From Terricaulis sp. (lineage in GTDB: Bacteria > Pseudomonadota > Alphaproteobacteria > Caulobacterales > Aquidulcibacteraceae): 64,000 bases of DNA. Made by a program: the position numbers and the translations under genes. Where the stretch lies: contig JANPZV010000002.1 in NCBI GenBank assembly GCA_024707365.1, positions 330,558 to 394,557 of the forward strand, read 5' to 3'. Numbering within the stretch: position 1 is the stretch's first letter; every line of letters starts with the position of its first letter. Below the pieces are notes generated by a model. That model ran no database searches and was not told the DNA's origin. It saw nothing but the letters and a program-made list of their open reading frames with translations. Of this stretch, positions 30,965-40,170 are shown piece by piece.

Positions 30965-31537
30965 TTAGCGCGCCACGACGATGCAGTCTTGGGCCATACG
31001 CCGGATTCGCTCGCAGAAGCGGTTGGCGTTTTCCCGGTCAGCGAAATAGCCGGCGCGCACGCGGTGATAGACGCCGCGGCTGCCAAGATCGGCGCGCTCC
31101 ACATCCAGGCGCGCATGGGCGAACAGGTCCGGCGCGCGCGAGGCCAGCCGGTTCCATGCCGGCTCCGCCGCTTCGGCCGATTGCAGCGCCGCGAGTTGGG
31201 CGAGATACGGCCCGTTTGCAACAAAGCGCGGCCCGGCAGGCGTCGCCGCGGCGGGCGCTGGCGTGCGCACGGCGCTGGGCGGGGTCATTGCGGCCGATGT
31301 ATCGGGCGCAGGCGCGCCCTGCTCGGCCGCGTCAGGCGCGATGGCGGCTTCGGGCGCTGGCTCGGTTTTGTAAGGGCCGGGCTGGGGGGCGATGCGCGGG
31401 ATTTCCGGGCCGCTATAGAGCTGCCACACGAACGCCCCGAACGCGACCGCCACCACGATCAGCAGCATGTAGATCACGCCCGCAAAGCGGTTGCGCTCCT
31501 CGTATTCATGCGCGCGTGGATCGGATCGGGCGGACAA
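30965..31537 (-). CDS. SPOR-domain protein, inner-membrane anchored
   Basis: 190 residues. A cytoplasmic N-terminus is followed by one transmembrane helix (VIYMLLIVVAVAFGAFVWQL), a Pro/Ala-rich periplasmic linker and a C-terminal SPOR-like fold (YLAQLAALQSAEAAEPAW, later YHRVRAGYFADRENANRFCERI). SPOR domains bind denuded glycan strands at the septum. The start is TTG at 31537 behind AGGAA; no in-frame ATG lies nearby. In many relatives argS lies between this gene and dgt; here only 104 bp separate them. Confidence 0.8.
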   Translation of the reverse strand: MSARSDPRAHEYEERNRFAGVIYMLLIVVAVAFGAFVWQLYSGPEIPRIAPQPGPYKTEPAPEAAIAPDAAEQGAPAPDTSAAMTPPSAVRTPAPAAATPAGPRFVANGPYLAQLAALQSAEAAEPAWNRLASRAPDLFAHARLDVERADLGSRGVYHRVRAGYFADRENANRFCERIRRMAQDCIVVAR

Positions 31538-31641
31538 AATTCAGGTTCCTTGAGAGTGAATCGGGCGTCAGTTTAGCATGCGCGCCCGCCGATGGCCGAA
31601 CGATCATCACGCCTATTGGTTGCCGAGCTGCTACCGGACGC

Positions 31642-32898
31642 CTAACGATCCAGTGAGAAAAGCCGCTTGTGTTCCTCGATGGCGTAATCGTCGGTCATGC
31701 CGGCGATGTAATCGCAGACCCGCCGGGCGGTGCGCTGCCCGCCGGGGCCATCGCCGCCAATCTGCCAGGAGGGCGGCAGCAATTCCGGCTCCGCAAGGAA
31801 CAGCTCAAACAGCGCCCTGAGCGTGCGCTTGGCCATGCTGCGTGAGCGGTTGACCTTCCAATGCCGGTACATGCGCGCCATCAGGAAGCGGCGCAGCACC
31901 GCTTGGGCCTCGTTCATCTCATCGGAAAAGCCGATCAGCGGCCGGCCCGCGCCGCGCACATCCTCGGCGCTTTGCGGCTTGGCGGCGGCGAGGCGATTGG
32001 TCGTTTCCCAGACCAGATCATCCACCCACACCCCGATCAGACGGCGCACGGTTTCGGCGATGTGGCGCGCTTGTTCCAGGCCCGGATAATCGCGATCCAC
32101 CGTGGCGGCCACGCGCTCCACCATCGGCGCTTCGGCGCGCAATTCGGCGTAGCTGAAAAGCCCGGCGCGCAGGCCGTCATCAATATCGTGATTGTTGTAG
32201 GCCACATCATCGGCGTGCGCGGCGATCTGCGCTTCGGGGCCGGGCCAGGTGTGCAATTCAAGATCGTGCGCGGAGTCATATTCCTGGATCGCCACCGGCA
32301 GATCGCTGAGCGCCCTGCCCGGAAAGATCAGCGGGCCATTGTGCTTGACCACGCCTTCAAGCGTTTCCCACGCCAGGTTCAGCCCATCGAACGCCGGGTA
32401 GCGGCGCTCAAGCTTGGTGAGCACGCGCAGCGTCTGGGCGTTATGGTCGAACCCGCCAAACGGCTCCATGCAGGCGTCGAGCACGTCCTCCCCGGTATGG
32501 CCGAACGGGGGGTGGCCAAGATCGTGGGCAAGGCCCAGCGCCTCGGCCAGATCGTCATCCAGCGCCAGCCGGCGCGCGGCGGCGCGGGCGATCTGGGCCA
32601 CCTCAAGCGAATGGGTGAGCCGCGTGCGGTAATGATCGCCCTCATGGGCGACGAACACTTGGGTTTTGCCCTTGAGGCGCCGGAAGGCGCTGGCGTGGAC
32701 GATACGGTCCCGGTCGCGCTCAAACGCCGTGCGATTGGCGCTCTCGGGCTCGGGGTGGAGCCGCCCGCGGGTGCGTTCCCAGGCGGTGGCGTAGCGCGCG
32801 CGCGGGGGGGCGCTGATACGCGGCCTTTTGAGGCTCCAGCTTATTTGCGCCCGGTTCCGCCACGTTCGCCCTTCTCCTAAACCAGCGATTGGGACCAT
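31642..32898 (-). CDS. dgt: dGTPase family HD-domain triphosphohydrolase
   Basis: 418-residue deoxynucleotide triphosphohydrolase (dGTPase-like, type 2). The HD-motif metal ligands are in RLTHSLEVAQIARA and LAHDLGHPPFGHTGED, with the FDHNAQ block downstream. It hydrolyses dNTPs to nucleosides and triphosphate in characterised homologues. The start at 32898 is the nearest ATG giving a plausible N-terminus; translation could begin further downstream. Divergently transcribed from the erpA-like gene, with 61 bp between starts likely holding both promoters. Confidence 0.9.
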   Translation of the reverse strand: MVPIAGLGEGRTWRNRAQISWSLKRPRISAPPRARYATAWERTRGRLHPEPESANRTAFERDRDRIVHASAFRRLKGKTQVFVAHEGDHYRTRLTHSLEVAQIARAAARRLALDDDLAEALGLAHDLGHPPFGHTGEDVLDACMEPFGGFDHNAQTLRVLTKLERRYPAFDGLNLAWETLEGVVKHNGPLIFPGRALSDLPVAIQEYDSAHDLELHTWPGPEAQIAAHADDVAYNNHDIDDGLRAGLFSYAELRAEAPMVERVAATVDRDYPGLEQARHIAETVRRLIGVWVDDLVWETTNRLAAAKPQSAEDVRGAGRPLIGFSDEMNEAQAVLRRFLMARMYRHWKVNRSRSMAKRTLRALFELFLAEPELLPPSWQIGGDGPGGQRTARRVCDYIAGMTDDYAIEEHKRLFSLDR

Positions 32899-32959
32899 AT
32901 ATGGAGCGCAAGGTTTGAGAAATCGCCCCCCAAGGGCGCGGCGCATGAGGCGTTAACGT

Positions 32960-33286
32960 ATGAGTTCTGTGGCCCTATCCGCTTCCGCCGCCGCCCAAAT
33001 CAAGGCGGTGACGCAAGGCGAGCCGCCCGGCGCGGGCTTGCGCGTGGCGGTAGAAGGGGGCGGCTGCTCTGGGTTTCAGTATGAAATCGCCGTGGCCCCC
33101 GCTGCAAACGCGGACGATCTGGTGATTGAGCGTGATGGGGCGCTTTTGTTCGTTGATCCGATTTCGCTGCCCTTCCTGCTCGGCTCGGAGGTCGATTGGG
33201 CCGACGAGCTGATTGGGGCTGCGTTCAAAGTGAAAAACCCCAACGCCAAATCCGCTTGCGGCTGCGGCGTCAGCTTCGCTGTCTGA
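32960..33286 (+). CDS. erpA: Iron-sulfur cluster insertion protein (HesB/ErpA family)
   Basis: 108-residue A-type carrier that delivers iron-sulfur clusters to target apoproteins. The three conserved cysteines are present: Cys36 in GGGCSGFQY and Cys100/Cys102 in SACGCGVSF. The product is complete. ErpA versus IscA/SufA is assigned mainly from the dgt-erpA neighbourhood, so the exact subfamily is moderately certain. The Sel1 gene starts one base after the stop. Confidence 0.85.
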   Translation: MSSVALSASAAAQIKAVTQGEPPGAGLRVAVEGGGCSGFQYEIAVAPAANADDLVIERDGALLFVDPISLPFLLGSEVDWADELIGAAFKVKNPNAKSACGCGVSFAV

Positions 33287-33287
33287 C

Positions 33288-33917
33288 ATGTTCGGCCGCA
33301 AAAGCGCGCTGGACCGTGGGCTCGATGCGTTCGAGAGCCGCAATTGGAAACGCGCGCGGCGGCATCTGGAAGAAGCGCAGCAGAACGAGCAGCGCGCGGC
33401 CGGCGATTATCATTTGGGCTTGCTCTATTGGCGCGGGCTTGGCGGCGAACGCCAGCAAGCGGAGGCGGTGGCGCTGTTTGAGCGCGCGGCCGCAAGCGGG
33501 CATTCAGCGGCGCAAACCGCTTACGCCATGGCGCTACGCGCCGGTACGGGGACCAAGCAGGATCTGAACGCCGCGCGCGCGCTCTTCCGCGAAGCCGCAG
33601 GCGCAGGCGATAAAACCGCGATGGTGGAGCTTGCCGCCATGAGCCCGCCCGACGACGCGCGCTATTGGATGCTGCGCGCTGGCGAACTCGGCCATGCGCC
33701 GGCGATGGTGTTTTTGGCGGACATTCTGATGCGGCGCGAGCCGATCGAGGCGCTGGCGTGGCTCTACACCGCCGCCACGATCTCAGGCGAGGACGCCCCG
33801 CGCAAACGCGCCGCTGCGCTGGCGCGCGAAATGAGCGCCGCCGAAATCGACGAGGCGCAAAAGCTTGGCCGCGCGCGCGCCAAAAGCCTACAGAACCAGA
33901 TGCGGGAGCGCAGATGA
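33288..33917 (+). CDS. Sel1-like repeat protein
   Basis: 209 residues built of about four Sel1/TPR-like repeats (for example YHLGLLYWRGLGGERQQAEA and AYAMALRAGTGTKQDLNAAR). No signal peptide, so cytoplasmic. Such repeats mediate protein-protein contacts; no partner can be inferred. It sits between erpA (1 bp gap) and the nitroreductase, whose start overlaps its stop (ATGA), so all three probably form an operon. Confidence 0.8.
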   Translation: MFGRKSALDRGLDAFESRNWKRARRHLEEAQQNEQRAAGDYHLGLLYWRGLGGERQQAEAVALFERAAASGHSAAQTAYAMALRAGTGTKQDLNAARALFREAAGAGDKTAMVELAAMSPPDDARYWMLRAGELGHAPAMVFLADILMRREPIEALAWLYTAATISGEDAPRKRAAALAREMSAAEIDEAQKLGRARAKSLQNQMRERR

Positions 33918-34575
33918 ACATCGACGAGGCCATAAAGGCCGCATCTCCGTGCGCGCGTTTACCGATGCGCCCATTGCTGAAGCGCTGCTGCGCGAAATTC
34001 TTGATGTGGCGCGCTATGCGCCCTCCGGCGGCAATGTGCAGCCATGGCGCCTGATCGCGGTGGCTGGCGCCGAACGCGATGCGGTGATCGCGCTGGCGCA
34101 GGCCAACCTGCCCGGCGATGAGGGCGGCGAGTATCCGGTTTATCCGGCCAATCTGTGGGAGCCCTATCGCAGCCGCCGTTTCAAGGTCGGTGAAGATATG
34201 TATGCGGTGATGGGCATAGCGCGCGAGGATAAGCCGGCGCGGCTGGCGCATGTGGCGCGGAATTTTCAATTCTTTGGCGCGCCGGTGGGGCTGTTCTTCG
34301 TGATGGATACGCGCATGGGCCATGGCCAATGGGCGCATCTGGGCATGTTCATGCAGACCATCGCGCTGGCCGCGCAGGCGCGCGGGGTTTCAAGCTGCAT
34401 GCAGGAAGCTTGGCGGCGGATCGCGGGGCCATTGCACGCGCACTTTGCCCTCGCCGCGCATGAGACGCTGGTGTGCGGCATGGCGCTTGGCTACGCGGAT
34501 GCAGCCGCGCCGGTGAACACGCTCCGCGCCGATCGCGCCAGCGTGGATGAGATCGCGGTGTTTAAGGGCTTCTAA
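33914..34575 (+). CDS. Nitroreductase family protein (frameshifted)
   Basis: FMN-dependent NAD(P)H oxidoreductase of about 220 residues. The opening MNIDEAIK-GRISVRAFTDAP matches the family's basic SVRAF phosphate-binding motif, and ILDVARYAPSGGNVQPWRL and WAHLGMFMQTIALAAQARG are typical. The frame breaks near 33938: ATAAAGGCC lacks one G of the expected AAGGGCC, so MNIDEAIK is split from the rest. Probable sequencing error. Start codon overlaps the Sel1 stop. Natural substrate unknown. Overlaps the convergent membrane-protein gene by 4 bp. Confidence 0.85.
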
Positions 34576-34898
34576 GGCTTGCGCGCGTTGCCGATGACGC
34601 CGTCCTCGGCGTAATCGACGATGGCGTAGACAACGCCCATCACGATCAGCCAGCCAATCGGCAAAAGCATCAGCGGCATCGCGGCGTGATCGCCCGCGGC
34701 GAGGGCGCGCCAGGCGCTCTTGACGCTGACGAACGCGGCCACCGGATAAACCCAGACCAGAAACTCCGCAGAAAATCGCGCGGCGGCGGAGCTCCATTGC
34801 GCGCGCTCCCCCGCTGAGAGCAGCCGCACGGCCGCCGCAACGCAGGCCAGCGCCACCGCAATGTGGAACAAAGTAAAGGCGGTGAGAATTATCGCCAT
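34572..34898 (-). CDS. Small integral membrane protein
   Basis: 108 residues, with three predicted transmembrane helices: AIILTAFTLFHIAVALACVAAAV, the FLVWVYPVAAFVSVKSAW segment and MLLPIGWLIVMGVVYAIVDY. I do not recognise a family. The start at 34898 is chosen at the ATG beginning the first helix; the open frame extends upstream without a plausible start. It is convergent with the nitroreductase gene. Confidence 0.5.
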   Translation of the reverse strand: MAIILTAFTLFHIAVALACVAAAVRLLSAGERAQWSSAAARFSAEFLVWVYPVAAFVSVKSAWRALAAGDHAAMPLMLLPIGWLIVMGVVYAIVDYAEDGVIGNARKP

Positions 34899-34973
34899 AC
34901 GCCCAAGCCTAAACGCGCCGCCATCGCCGCGCGATGGCCAAGATAGCGCATCGGGGCGAAAGGAGAAACGCCT

Positions 34974-35120
34974 ATGACCGCCCGCAAAGTCGGCGATCAC
35001 GTCGAAATCCCGCAAGAGGACGCCCGCGCCGGACGCACCGGGGTGGGCCTGCGCTATGTGCTGGCCGCTTCGATCGTGCTGGTTGTGCTTGGCTTTGGCA
35101 TCGCGGCGATCTTCACCTGA
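34974..35120 (+). CDS. 48-residue single-pass membrane protein
   Basis: Starts ATG at 34974, 5 nt after AAAGGAGAAA, a strong ribosome site. It encodes MTARKVGDHVEIPQEDARAG, then RTGVGLRYVLAASIVLVVLG as a membrane helix, and ends at 35120. The good ribosome site and coherent helix make it a real small gene. Function unknown. It lies 27 bp upstream of xth. Confidence 0.6.
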   Translation: MTARKVGDHVEIPQEDARAGRTGVGLRYVLAASIVLVVLGFGIAAIFT

Positions 35121-35147
35121 GCCCGCGCACAGGCTAAAGCCTGCGGC

Positions 35148-35924
35148 ATGAAAATCGCCGCCTGGAACGTCAATTCGATCAATGCGCGCCTGCCCACGGC
35201 GCTGAAAGTGTTTGAGGCCGTGGACGCCGATGTGTGGTGTCTGCAGGAGATCAAGTGCGAGGATCCGCGCTTTTCCCGGCTCGAATTTGAAGCCATGGGC
35301 TACAATATCGAGACGTTCGGCCAGAAGAGCTATAATGGCGTGGCCATCCTCTCAAAGTACCGGATTGAAGAAACCGTGCGCGGCGTGCCGGGGCTGGAGC
35401 ACGATCAATCGCGCTATATCGAATGCGTGCTGGCCGGGCCCGATGGGCCGGTGCGGGTGGCTTCAATCTACGCGCCGAACGGCAATCCGATCGACGGAAA
35501 AGTTCGGCTTTAAGCTGGCCTTCATGGAGACGCTCTACGCGCATTTGCGCGCGCTGCTGAAAGGCGAAGAACGCTTCATCATCGCCGGCGATTACAACGT
35601 GATCCCGCGCGAGGTCGATTGCGTCGATCCGCGCGTGTGGGCGAATGATGCGCTCTATCAGCCGGAAACCCGCGCCGCCTATCGCGCCCTCATCAATCTG
35701 GGCCTTGCCGACGCCTACATGCAGGCCGATGGCGCGGCGCATAAATATACCTTCTGGGATTATCAGGCCGGCACTGGCAAAAAGATAACGGCATCCGCAT
35801 CGATCACCTGCTGCTTTCACCGCAGGCGGCGGCGATCGGCTCGAAGCCGTTGAAATTTACAAAGCCGCGCGCGCGCTGGAAAAAAGCCAGCGATCACGTG
35901 CCGATCATCGGGCGCTTTGCTTAA
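35148..35924 (+). CDS. xth: Exodeoxyribonuclease III (two frameshifts)
   Basis: AP endonuclease / 3'-5' exonuclease of base-excision repair, about 258 residues. Landmarks: MKIAAWNVNSINARLPTALK, LQEIKCEDPRF with the metal-binding glutamate, IYAPNGNPID, FIIAGDYNVIPREVDC and the terminal SDHVPIIGRF with the catalytic histidine. Frame breaks near 35502 (after PNGNPID) and 35784 (AAAAAGATAAC lacks a G before GATAACGGC), restoring KDNGIRIDHLLLSPQ. Both look like sequencing errors. The 3' end overlaps the convergent lipoprotein gene by 4 bp. Confidence 0.9.
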
Positions 35925-36268
35925 TCGACGCAAATCGTGGTTGTGACGGCGCCGTTCACAATGGTGGAATAGCAGCCAAATTGCTGGTTCGTGGCTTGGC
36001 ATTGGCCTTTCACCGGGGCCTGCGCATCCTCCTGCGGCTCGGCGATGCAGCGCCCAGCTTGGCAAGCGCTTCCATCACTGCACGCGGCGCCTGCGTCGGC
36101 GTAATGGATCACGCATTGCAGCGTTTGGGCGCGGCCCACGCGCTCGAGCTGGCCGCCTTGGGCGGCGCATTGGGCTTCGGCGGTGTTTTGCGCAGGCGGC
36201 GCCTCCTCAGCCGGCGCGGCGCAGGCGGCGAGCGCGAGCGCGAACAGAGCCAAAATCGCACGCCTCAT
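35921..36268 (-). CDS. Small cysteine-rich lipoprotein
   Basis: 115 residues. Signal peptide with lipobox LALAAC; the mature protein is rich in cysteines (eight more after the lipid-anchored one), suggesting disulfide-bonded periplasmic fold. The GAACSDGSACQAGRCI segment looks like a short disulfide knot. I do not recognise the family. Its start overlaps the yacG stop (ATGA), so it is coupled to the upstream run yacG and RNase E/G-like. Confidence 0.6.
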   Translation of the reverse strand: MRRAILALFALALAACAAPAEEAPPAQNTAEAQCAAQGGQLERVGRAQTLQCVIHYADAGAACSDGSACQAGRCIAEPQEDAQAPVKGQCQATNQQFGCYSTIVNGAVTTTICVD

Positions 36269-36429
36269 TGCCGTTCCTCCTTATCTTCGCCCTCATCCTC
36301 TTCGGAGGCTGGGATGGCGTAGCCGCCGGCGAACCAGCGGTTCAAATCCACATCGGCGCAGCGTTTGGAGCAGAAGGGTTTGAACTTCTCATCCTTCGGC
36401 TTGCCGCAGATCACGCATTTTCCGCTCAT
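36265..36429 (-). CDS. yacG: DNA gyrase inhibitor YacG-like zinc protein
   Basis: 54-residue zinc-binding protein with the CxxC / CxxxC pattern: CVIC near the N-terminus and FCSKRCADVDLNRWFAGGY downstream, the latter block diagnostic of YacG. E. coli YacG binds GyrB and inhibits gyrase. The C-terminal acidic tail (EDEGEDKEE) is common. Start overlaps the RNase gene stop by 4 nt, a conserved arrangement in alphaproteobacteria. Confidence 0.9.
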   Translation of the reverse strand: MSGKCVICGKPKDEKFKPFCSKRCADVDLNRWFAGGYAIPASEEDEGEDKEERQ

Positions 36430-37511
36430 AGCGCCCTCGCATCGATCTTATCGCGCGGGCCGGGGCTTGCGTCCAAGCTCCAGCGCATGCCGATGCGGTT
36501 CGACAGCGCCTCGCGCCAAGCAATTTCGCCCGCGTCAAACCAGGCCTTCACCTCGGGCGAGACGGTGCAAGCGATCTGCCGGCCGGAACTTGCCCGCGCT
36601 TCGCGCTCGATCGCGCGCAGCGCCATGAGCGCGAGCGTTTCAGCGCTGAGCCGGCCTTCGCCATCGCGCATCTGCTCATGCAGCGGCGTGCGCAATTGCG
36701 CGCGCGCGAGCTCAAAGACGCCAAAGTGCGAAAGCCCGCCAAACTGCACCGCCCAGGGATCGCCGGCGAAAGCTTTGCGCACCGCCTCTTCCAGCGCCTT
36801 GTTATGGCTCTTGGCGCGCATGTTCACAAAATCGATAGCGATGACGCCGCCAAGATTGCGCAAGCGGATCTGCCGCGCCGCCTCTTCGGCGGCGGCGATG
36901 TTGAGATCGAGCGCAAAGCGCTCAGGATCGGATGAGCCGGGCCGGGCGCCTGCATCGACGTCAATCGCCGTGAGCGCAGCTGTGGGCTCGATGCTGAGCA
37001 CGCCCCCGCCTGGGATGGGCGCAATGCGCGCCAGCGCATCTTCGATCAGCGCATCCAGCTTGCCGCGCATCTGCGCATCGGCGGGCTTGGCCAGCACCAT
37101 ATCGTCATCGCTGGCGTGATGGCCGATTTTGTGCGGCGGCTCGCCATCGTGGCCGATCTCTTGCAACTCAACCACCGGGTTTTTGCCGCGCGCGGCTTCG
37201 CGCACGATGGCGATGATGACGCCCTGGCCTTCGCGCAGCGCGATGCGCTCCTTGCCGCCGCGGCGCGCGCGGCCATCATGGCCAAGCGGCAAAAAGCCCT
37301 GCTGGGCGCTGAGGCCAAGCTCAAGGAACGCCCCGCGCCGGCGCTGATCCACCTCGCGCACGCGCGCACAATAGATTTCGCCCCAACGCGCCCGCGCGCC
37401 TTCATCGGAGGCGCGCGCGATGCGCAGCGCGATGGGCCGGCCCTGGCGCACCAGGGCTTCGCGCGTTTCGCCGATGGCGGCGTCGATCCAGGTTTCCAAA
37501 GGCTCGCTCAA
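36426..37511 (-). CDS. Ribonuclease E/G-family protein (short form)
   Basis: 361 residues, the compact RNase E/G-like form found next to maf and yacG in alphaproteobacteria. An S1-like N-terminal part ([20 protein letters not shown]) is followed by the catalytic region with the metal-binding aspartates in LTAIDVDAG and [11 protein letters not shown]. It lacks the long degradosome scaffold and zinc-link CPxC of RNase E. Likely acts on structured RNA; exact targets unknown. Both ends overlap neighbours by 4 nt (maf upstream, yacG downstream). Confidence 0.85.
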   Translation of the reverse strand: MSEPLETWIDAAIGETREALVRQGRPIALRIARASDEGARARWGEIYCARVREVDQRRRGAFLELGLSAQQGFLPLGHDGRARRGGKERIALREGQGVIIAIVREAARGKNPVVELQEIGHDGEPPHKIGHHASDDDMVLAKPADAQMRGKLDALIEDALARIAPIPGGGVLSIEPTAALTAIDVDAGARPGSSDPERFALDLNIAAAEEAARQIRLRNLGGVIAIDFVNMRAKSHNKALEEAVRKAFAGDPWAVQFGGLSHFGVFELARAQLRTPLHEQMRDGEGRLSAETLALMALRAIEREARASSGRQIACTVSPEVKAWFDAGEIAWREALSNRIGMRWSLDASPGPRDKIDARAL

Positions 37512-38075
37512 GCTTTTCCCTCTTGAGCGCCTTCGAGCAAATTCGCGGTTTCAAACAAGGGCAAGCCGACAATGGCCGAATAGGAGCCGACAATGCCGGT
37601 GATGAAGCGGCTGGCGCGGCCTTGGATGGCGTAGCCGCCGGCCTTGCCGCGCCATTCATCGCTTTGGATGTAGGCTTCGATTTCCGCCACGCTCAGCACT
37701 TTGAAGCTCACGCGCGCTTCGCCGAGGCGCGTGCGCAAGCCGTGCGGGGTTTTCAGGGCGACGCCGGTGTAAACGCGATGGCCGCGCCCGGAGAGCAGCT
37801 CCAGGCACGCGCGCGCTTCCGCTTCGGTTTCGGTTTTCGGCAGCAGCCGGCGGCCAACCGCGACGACCGTATCGGCGCCCAGCACCACCGCATCGGCCAC
37901 ATCCACGGCCAGCGCCTTCGCGCGCGCGAGGCGCAGCGCCAGCGCGCGGGGGCTTTCTTTCGCGCGCGGGGTTTCATCGATATCGGCCGGCAGCACAGCG
38001 TCAGGGCGCCACGCCAATCTGCGCGAGCAAAGCCAGCCGGCGCGGGCTTGCGCTGGCGAGCACGAGCTTTGTCAT
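37508..38075 (-). CDS. Maf family nucleotide pyrophosphatase (frameshifted)
   Basis: House-cleaning NTP pyrophosphatase of about 189 residues, hydrolysing modified or canonical dTTP/UTP-type nucleotides. The opening [21 protein letters not shown] is the Maf signature; the [22 protein letters not shown] and GADTVVAV segments and [21 protein letters not shown] are typical. The frame breaks near 38011, where an extra C in GTGGCGCCCTGACG creates a stop; removing it restores [13 protein letters not shown]. The start overlaps the SDR stop (ATGA). Confidence 0.92.
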
Positions 38076-38947
38076 GGGGCGGCTTTGTCAAAGCCCAGCC
38101 GCTTGGCGATGATGCGATCCACCGCGCGCGGCCCCATCAGGCGCGGCAGCGTGCGATCCAGCAATGGGCGGCGCAGGATCGGATAGCGGGTTTTGGGCGA
38201 AGCATCGGAGAGGCAGAACCAGACAAGATCGCCCACGTCAGACGCCGGCAGGCCCTTGCGGCCATTATCGACCATGAACGCGGCGACACGCTCAATGAAC
38301 GCGCCATAGGGCGTGTTCTGAAAGCGGGCGACATCTTCTTTTTCGGCCTTATCCCAGATCGGGGTGGCGATGGCGCCGGGGCCGATGATAATGACGTCGA
38401 TCCCAAACAGCAAAAGCTCGCGCCGCAGCGATTTTGAATAGCCCTCAAGCGCGTGCTTGGACATCGCGTAAGGGCCGAGAAACGGATTGCTGTCCTGCCC
38501 GGCGACAGAGGAGATCATGACGATGCGGCCAGGCTTGCCCGTGCGATCACGATCGGCGCCGAGCAGAGGCGCGAACGCGCGCGTGACATTGTGCACGCCC
38601 AGCACGTTGATCTCGAATTGCCGGCGCAATTCTTCGCTGTCCATATAAAGCAGCGGGCCCGGCACGGCGACGCCGGCATTGTTGACGAGGCCATAAAGCT
38701 TGCGCCCGCCCAAGGCGGCGCTGACCTCAGCGGCGGCGGCGGCGATGGCGCTTTCATCGGTGACGTCGAACGTCAGCGGCGTGACGGCGGCGCCATATTC
38801 AGATTTGAGGCTCTCCGCATCGGCGGCCTTGCGCACGCTGGCGAACACATGCGCGCCTTCGCGCACGGCTTTGCCGACAGCGGCGCGGCCGATGCCGGTG
38901 GAAGCGCCCGTGACGACAACGGCGCGATCGAGCGAGCCTTGGTTCAT
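38072..38947 (-). CDS. Short-chain dehydrogenase/reductase
   Basis: 291-residue classical SDR. The cofactor motif is VVVTGASTGIGRAAVGKAV, followed by NNAGV and the catalytic set with SerMISSVAGQ-type and YAMSK (Tyr and Lys), here IVMISSVAGQDSNPFLGPYAMSKHALEGYSKSL in consecutive pieces. A C-terminal extension lies beyond the Rossmann fold. Substrate unknown. It is inserted between infA and maf, which are adjacent in many relatives. Its stop overlaps the maf start, so it is part of the same transcript. Confidence 0.85.
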   Translation of the reverse strand: MNQGSLDRAVVVTGASTGIGRAAVGKAVREGAHVFASVRKAADAESLKSEYGAAVTPLTFDVTDESAIAAAAAEVSAALGGRKLYGLVNNAGVAVPGPLLYMDSEELRRQFEINVLGVHNVTRAFAPLLGADRDRTGKPGRIVMISSVAGQDSNPFLGPYAMSKHALEGYSKSLRRELLLFGIDVIIIGPGAIATPIWDKAEKEDVARFQNTPYGAFIERVAAFMVDNGRKGLPASDVGDLVWFCLSDASPKTRYPILRRPLLDRTLPRLMGPRAVDRIIAKRLGFDKAAP

Positions 38948-38957
38948 CTGATCCGCA

Positions 38958-39176
38958 TTATTTGAAACGGTAGGTGATGCGCCCCTTGGTCAGATCATAG
39001 GGCGTCATTTCCACGAGCACTTTATCGCCCGCGAGCACGCGGATGCGGTTCTTGCGCATCTTGCCGGCGGTGTGGGCGATGATCTCGTGATCGTTCTCGA
39101 GTTTCACGCGGAAGGTGGCGTTGGGCAAAAGCTCAACCACCGTTCCTGCGAATTCCAAAAGTTCTTCCTTGGCCAT
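38958..39176 (-). CDS. infA: Translation initiation factor IF-1
   Basis: 72-residue OB-fold factor that occupies the A site of the 30S subunit during initiation. The sequence is the canonical alphaproteobacterial form: [20 protein letters not shown], then [20 protein letters not shown] and the end GRITYRFK. Intact. It heads the infA-SDR-maf-RNase-yacG-lipoprotein run. Confidence 0.98.
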   Translation of the reverse strand: MAKEELLEFAGTVVELLPNATFRVKLENDHEIIAHTAGKMRKNRIRVLAGDKVLVEMTPYDLTKGRITYRFK

Positions 39177-39228
39177 TATGTCTCCTGAATCGGCCGTCTG
39201 GCCGCGCGGGGCTTATAATCCCCCATCT

Positions 39229-39684
39229 CTATCCCGTCGATGGGCGCGGAAACCGGGCTGCGATGCGCTTATCCAGCCCGTCGCGCACCAGCCGGTATTC
39301 CATAAGTCTTTGTTCCCGCGAGCCTTCCATGAGGGATGGGTCGAAGGTGGGCCAGTATTCGGCCGCTTTCCCCAATCGGGGGACAAGATCGAGAGCCCGG
39401 TGATGGGCCTCGGGGCTGAGCGTGACCATGAGATCGAACGGCTCAGCCTCATCAAGCAGGAGCTCTGACAGCGCCTTGGGCCGGTGCTTCATGATATCGG
39501 CGCCCAATTCGTCCAAAACAAGAACCGCCAGCGGATCGACGAAATCAGCCTCCCGCACCCCGGCGCTATCGATGCGCAGCAAAGGCCCGTGCCGAAGCTT
39601 GGCCAAAGCCGCGGCCATGGGCGAGCGGATGGCGTTGTGCGTGCAGACGAACAACACCGAGCGCGGGGCCTCGCCCTCGCTCAC
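39229..39684 (-). CDS. Low-molecular-weight phosphotyrosine phosphatase / ArsC-like protein
   Basis: 151 residues with the P-loop VLFVCTHNAIRSPMAAA, in which Cys14 and Arg20 (CX5R) are the nucleophile and phosphate-binding arginine. A late aspartate in TFDPSLMEG could be the general acid. The family includes protein tyrosine phosphatases and arsenate reductases; the SNRSQM-type arsenate reductase variant is not obvious. It starts with GTG two bases below the stop of the UPF0262 gene, in the conserved murA-DUF2948-UPF0262-phosphatase order. Confidence 0.82.
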   Translation of the reverse strand: MSEGEAPRSVLFVCTHNAIRSPMAAALAKLRHGPLLRIDSAGVREADFVDPLAVLVLDELGADIMKHRPKALSELLLDEAEPFDLMVTLSPEAHHRALDLVPRLGKAAEYWPTFDPSLMEGSREQRLMEYRLVRDGLDKRIAARFPRPSTG

Positions 39685-39685
39685 C

Positions 39686-40159
39686 TTAAGCCCGCACGTG
39701 CAAGGCGCAGATCAAAGTGAACAGCCGGCGCGCGGTTTCGAGATCGATGATGAAGCGTTCGCGCAAGCTCTCTTGCAGCACCTCGGCCGCTTCGTTGTGC
39801 AGCCCGCGCCGGCCCATATCGATGGCTTCGATCTGGCTGGGCGCGGCGGTGCGGATGGCGGTGTGATAGCTCTCACACAGAAATGCATAATCCTTGACGA
39901 TCTTGCGCACCGGCGAGAGCGGCATGTGATGAAGGCACAAACGCGCGCCCGCTTCATCGCTGACATCAAACGCAAGCCGCCCATCATGGATGGCGAGATT
40001 GAGCAGATACGGCCCCTGATCGGCGCCGACGATCGCGAAGGAATTGCTTTCCTTGAGATCGAACAGCGCGATGCGGCGCTCATGCTCGGCATTGGGCGAA
40101 GCAGGCGCGAGCGAGCTCTCTTCGAGCGCGACATCGATGAGGCGGTTTTTATCGCTCAT
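39686..40159 (-). CDS. UPF0262 family protein
   Basis: 157-residue conserved alphaproteobacterial protein of unknown function. Typical stretches: NRLIDVALEESSL near the N-terminus, HMPLSPVRKIVKDYAFLCESYHTAI in the middle and GRRGLHNEAAEVL later. Predicted soluble and cytoplasmic. Conserved next to murA and DUF2948 genes, which suggests a house-keeping role; nothing in the sequence gives a reaction. Confidence 0.88.
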   Translation of the reverse strand: MSDKNRLIDVALEESSLAPASPNAEHERRIALFDLKESNSFAIVGADQGPYLLNLAIHDGRLAFDVSDEAGARLCLHHMPLSPVRKIVKDYAFLCESYHTAIRTAAPSQIEAIDMGRRGLHNEAAEVLQESLRERFIIDLETARRLFTLICALHVRA

Positions 40160-40170
40160 CGCGCGTGTTT

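Noticed and set aside
29129-31576. 815-aa plus-strand open frame
   Set aside because: Antisense to scpA, nagZ and the SPOR gene; composition is the GC-frame shadow and has no domain features.
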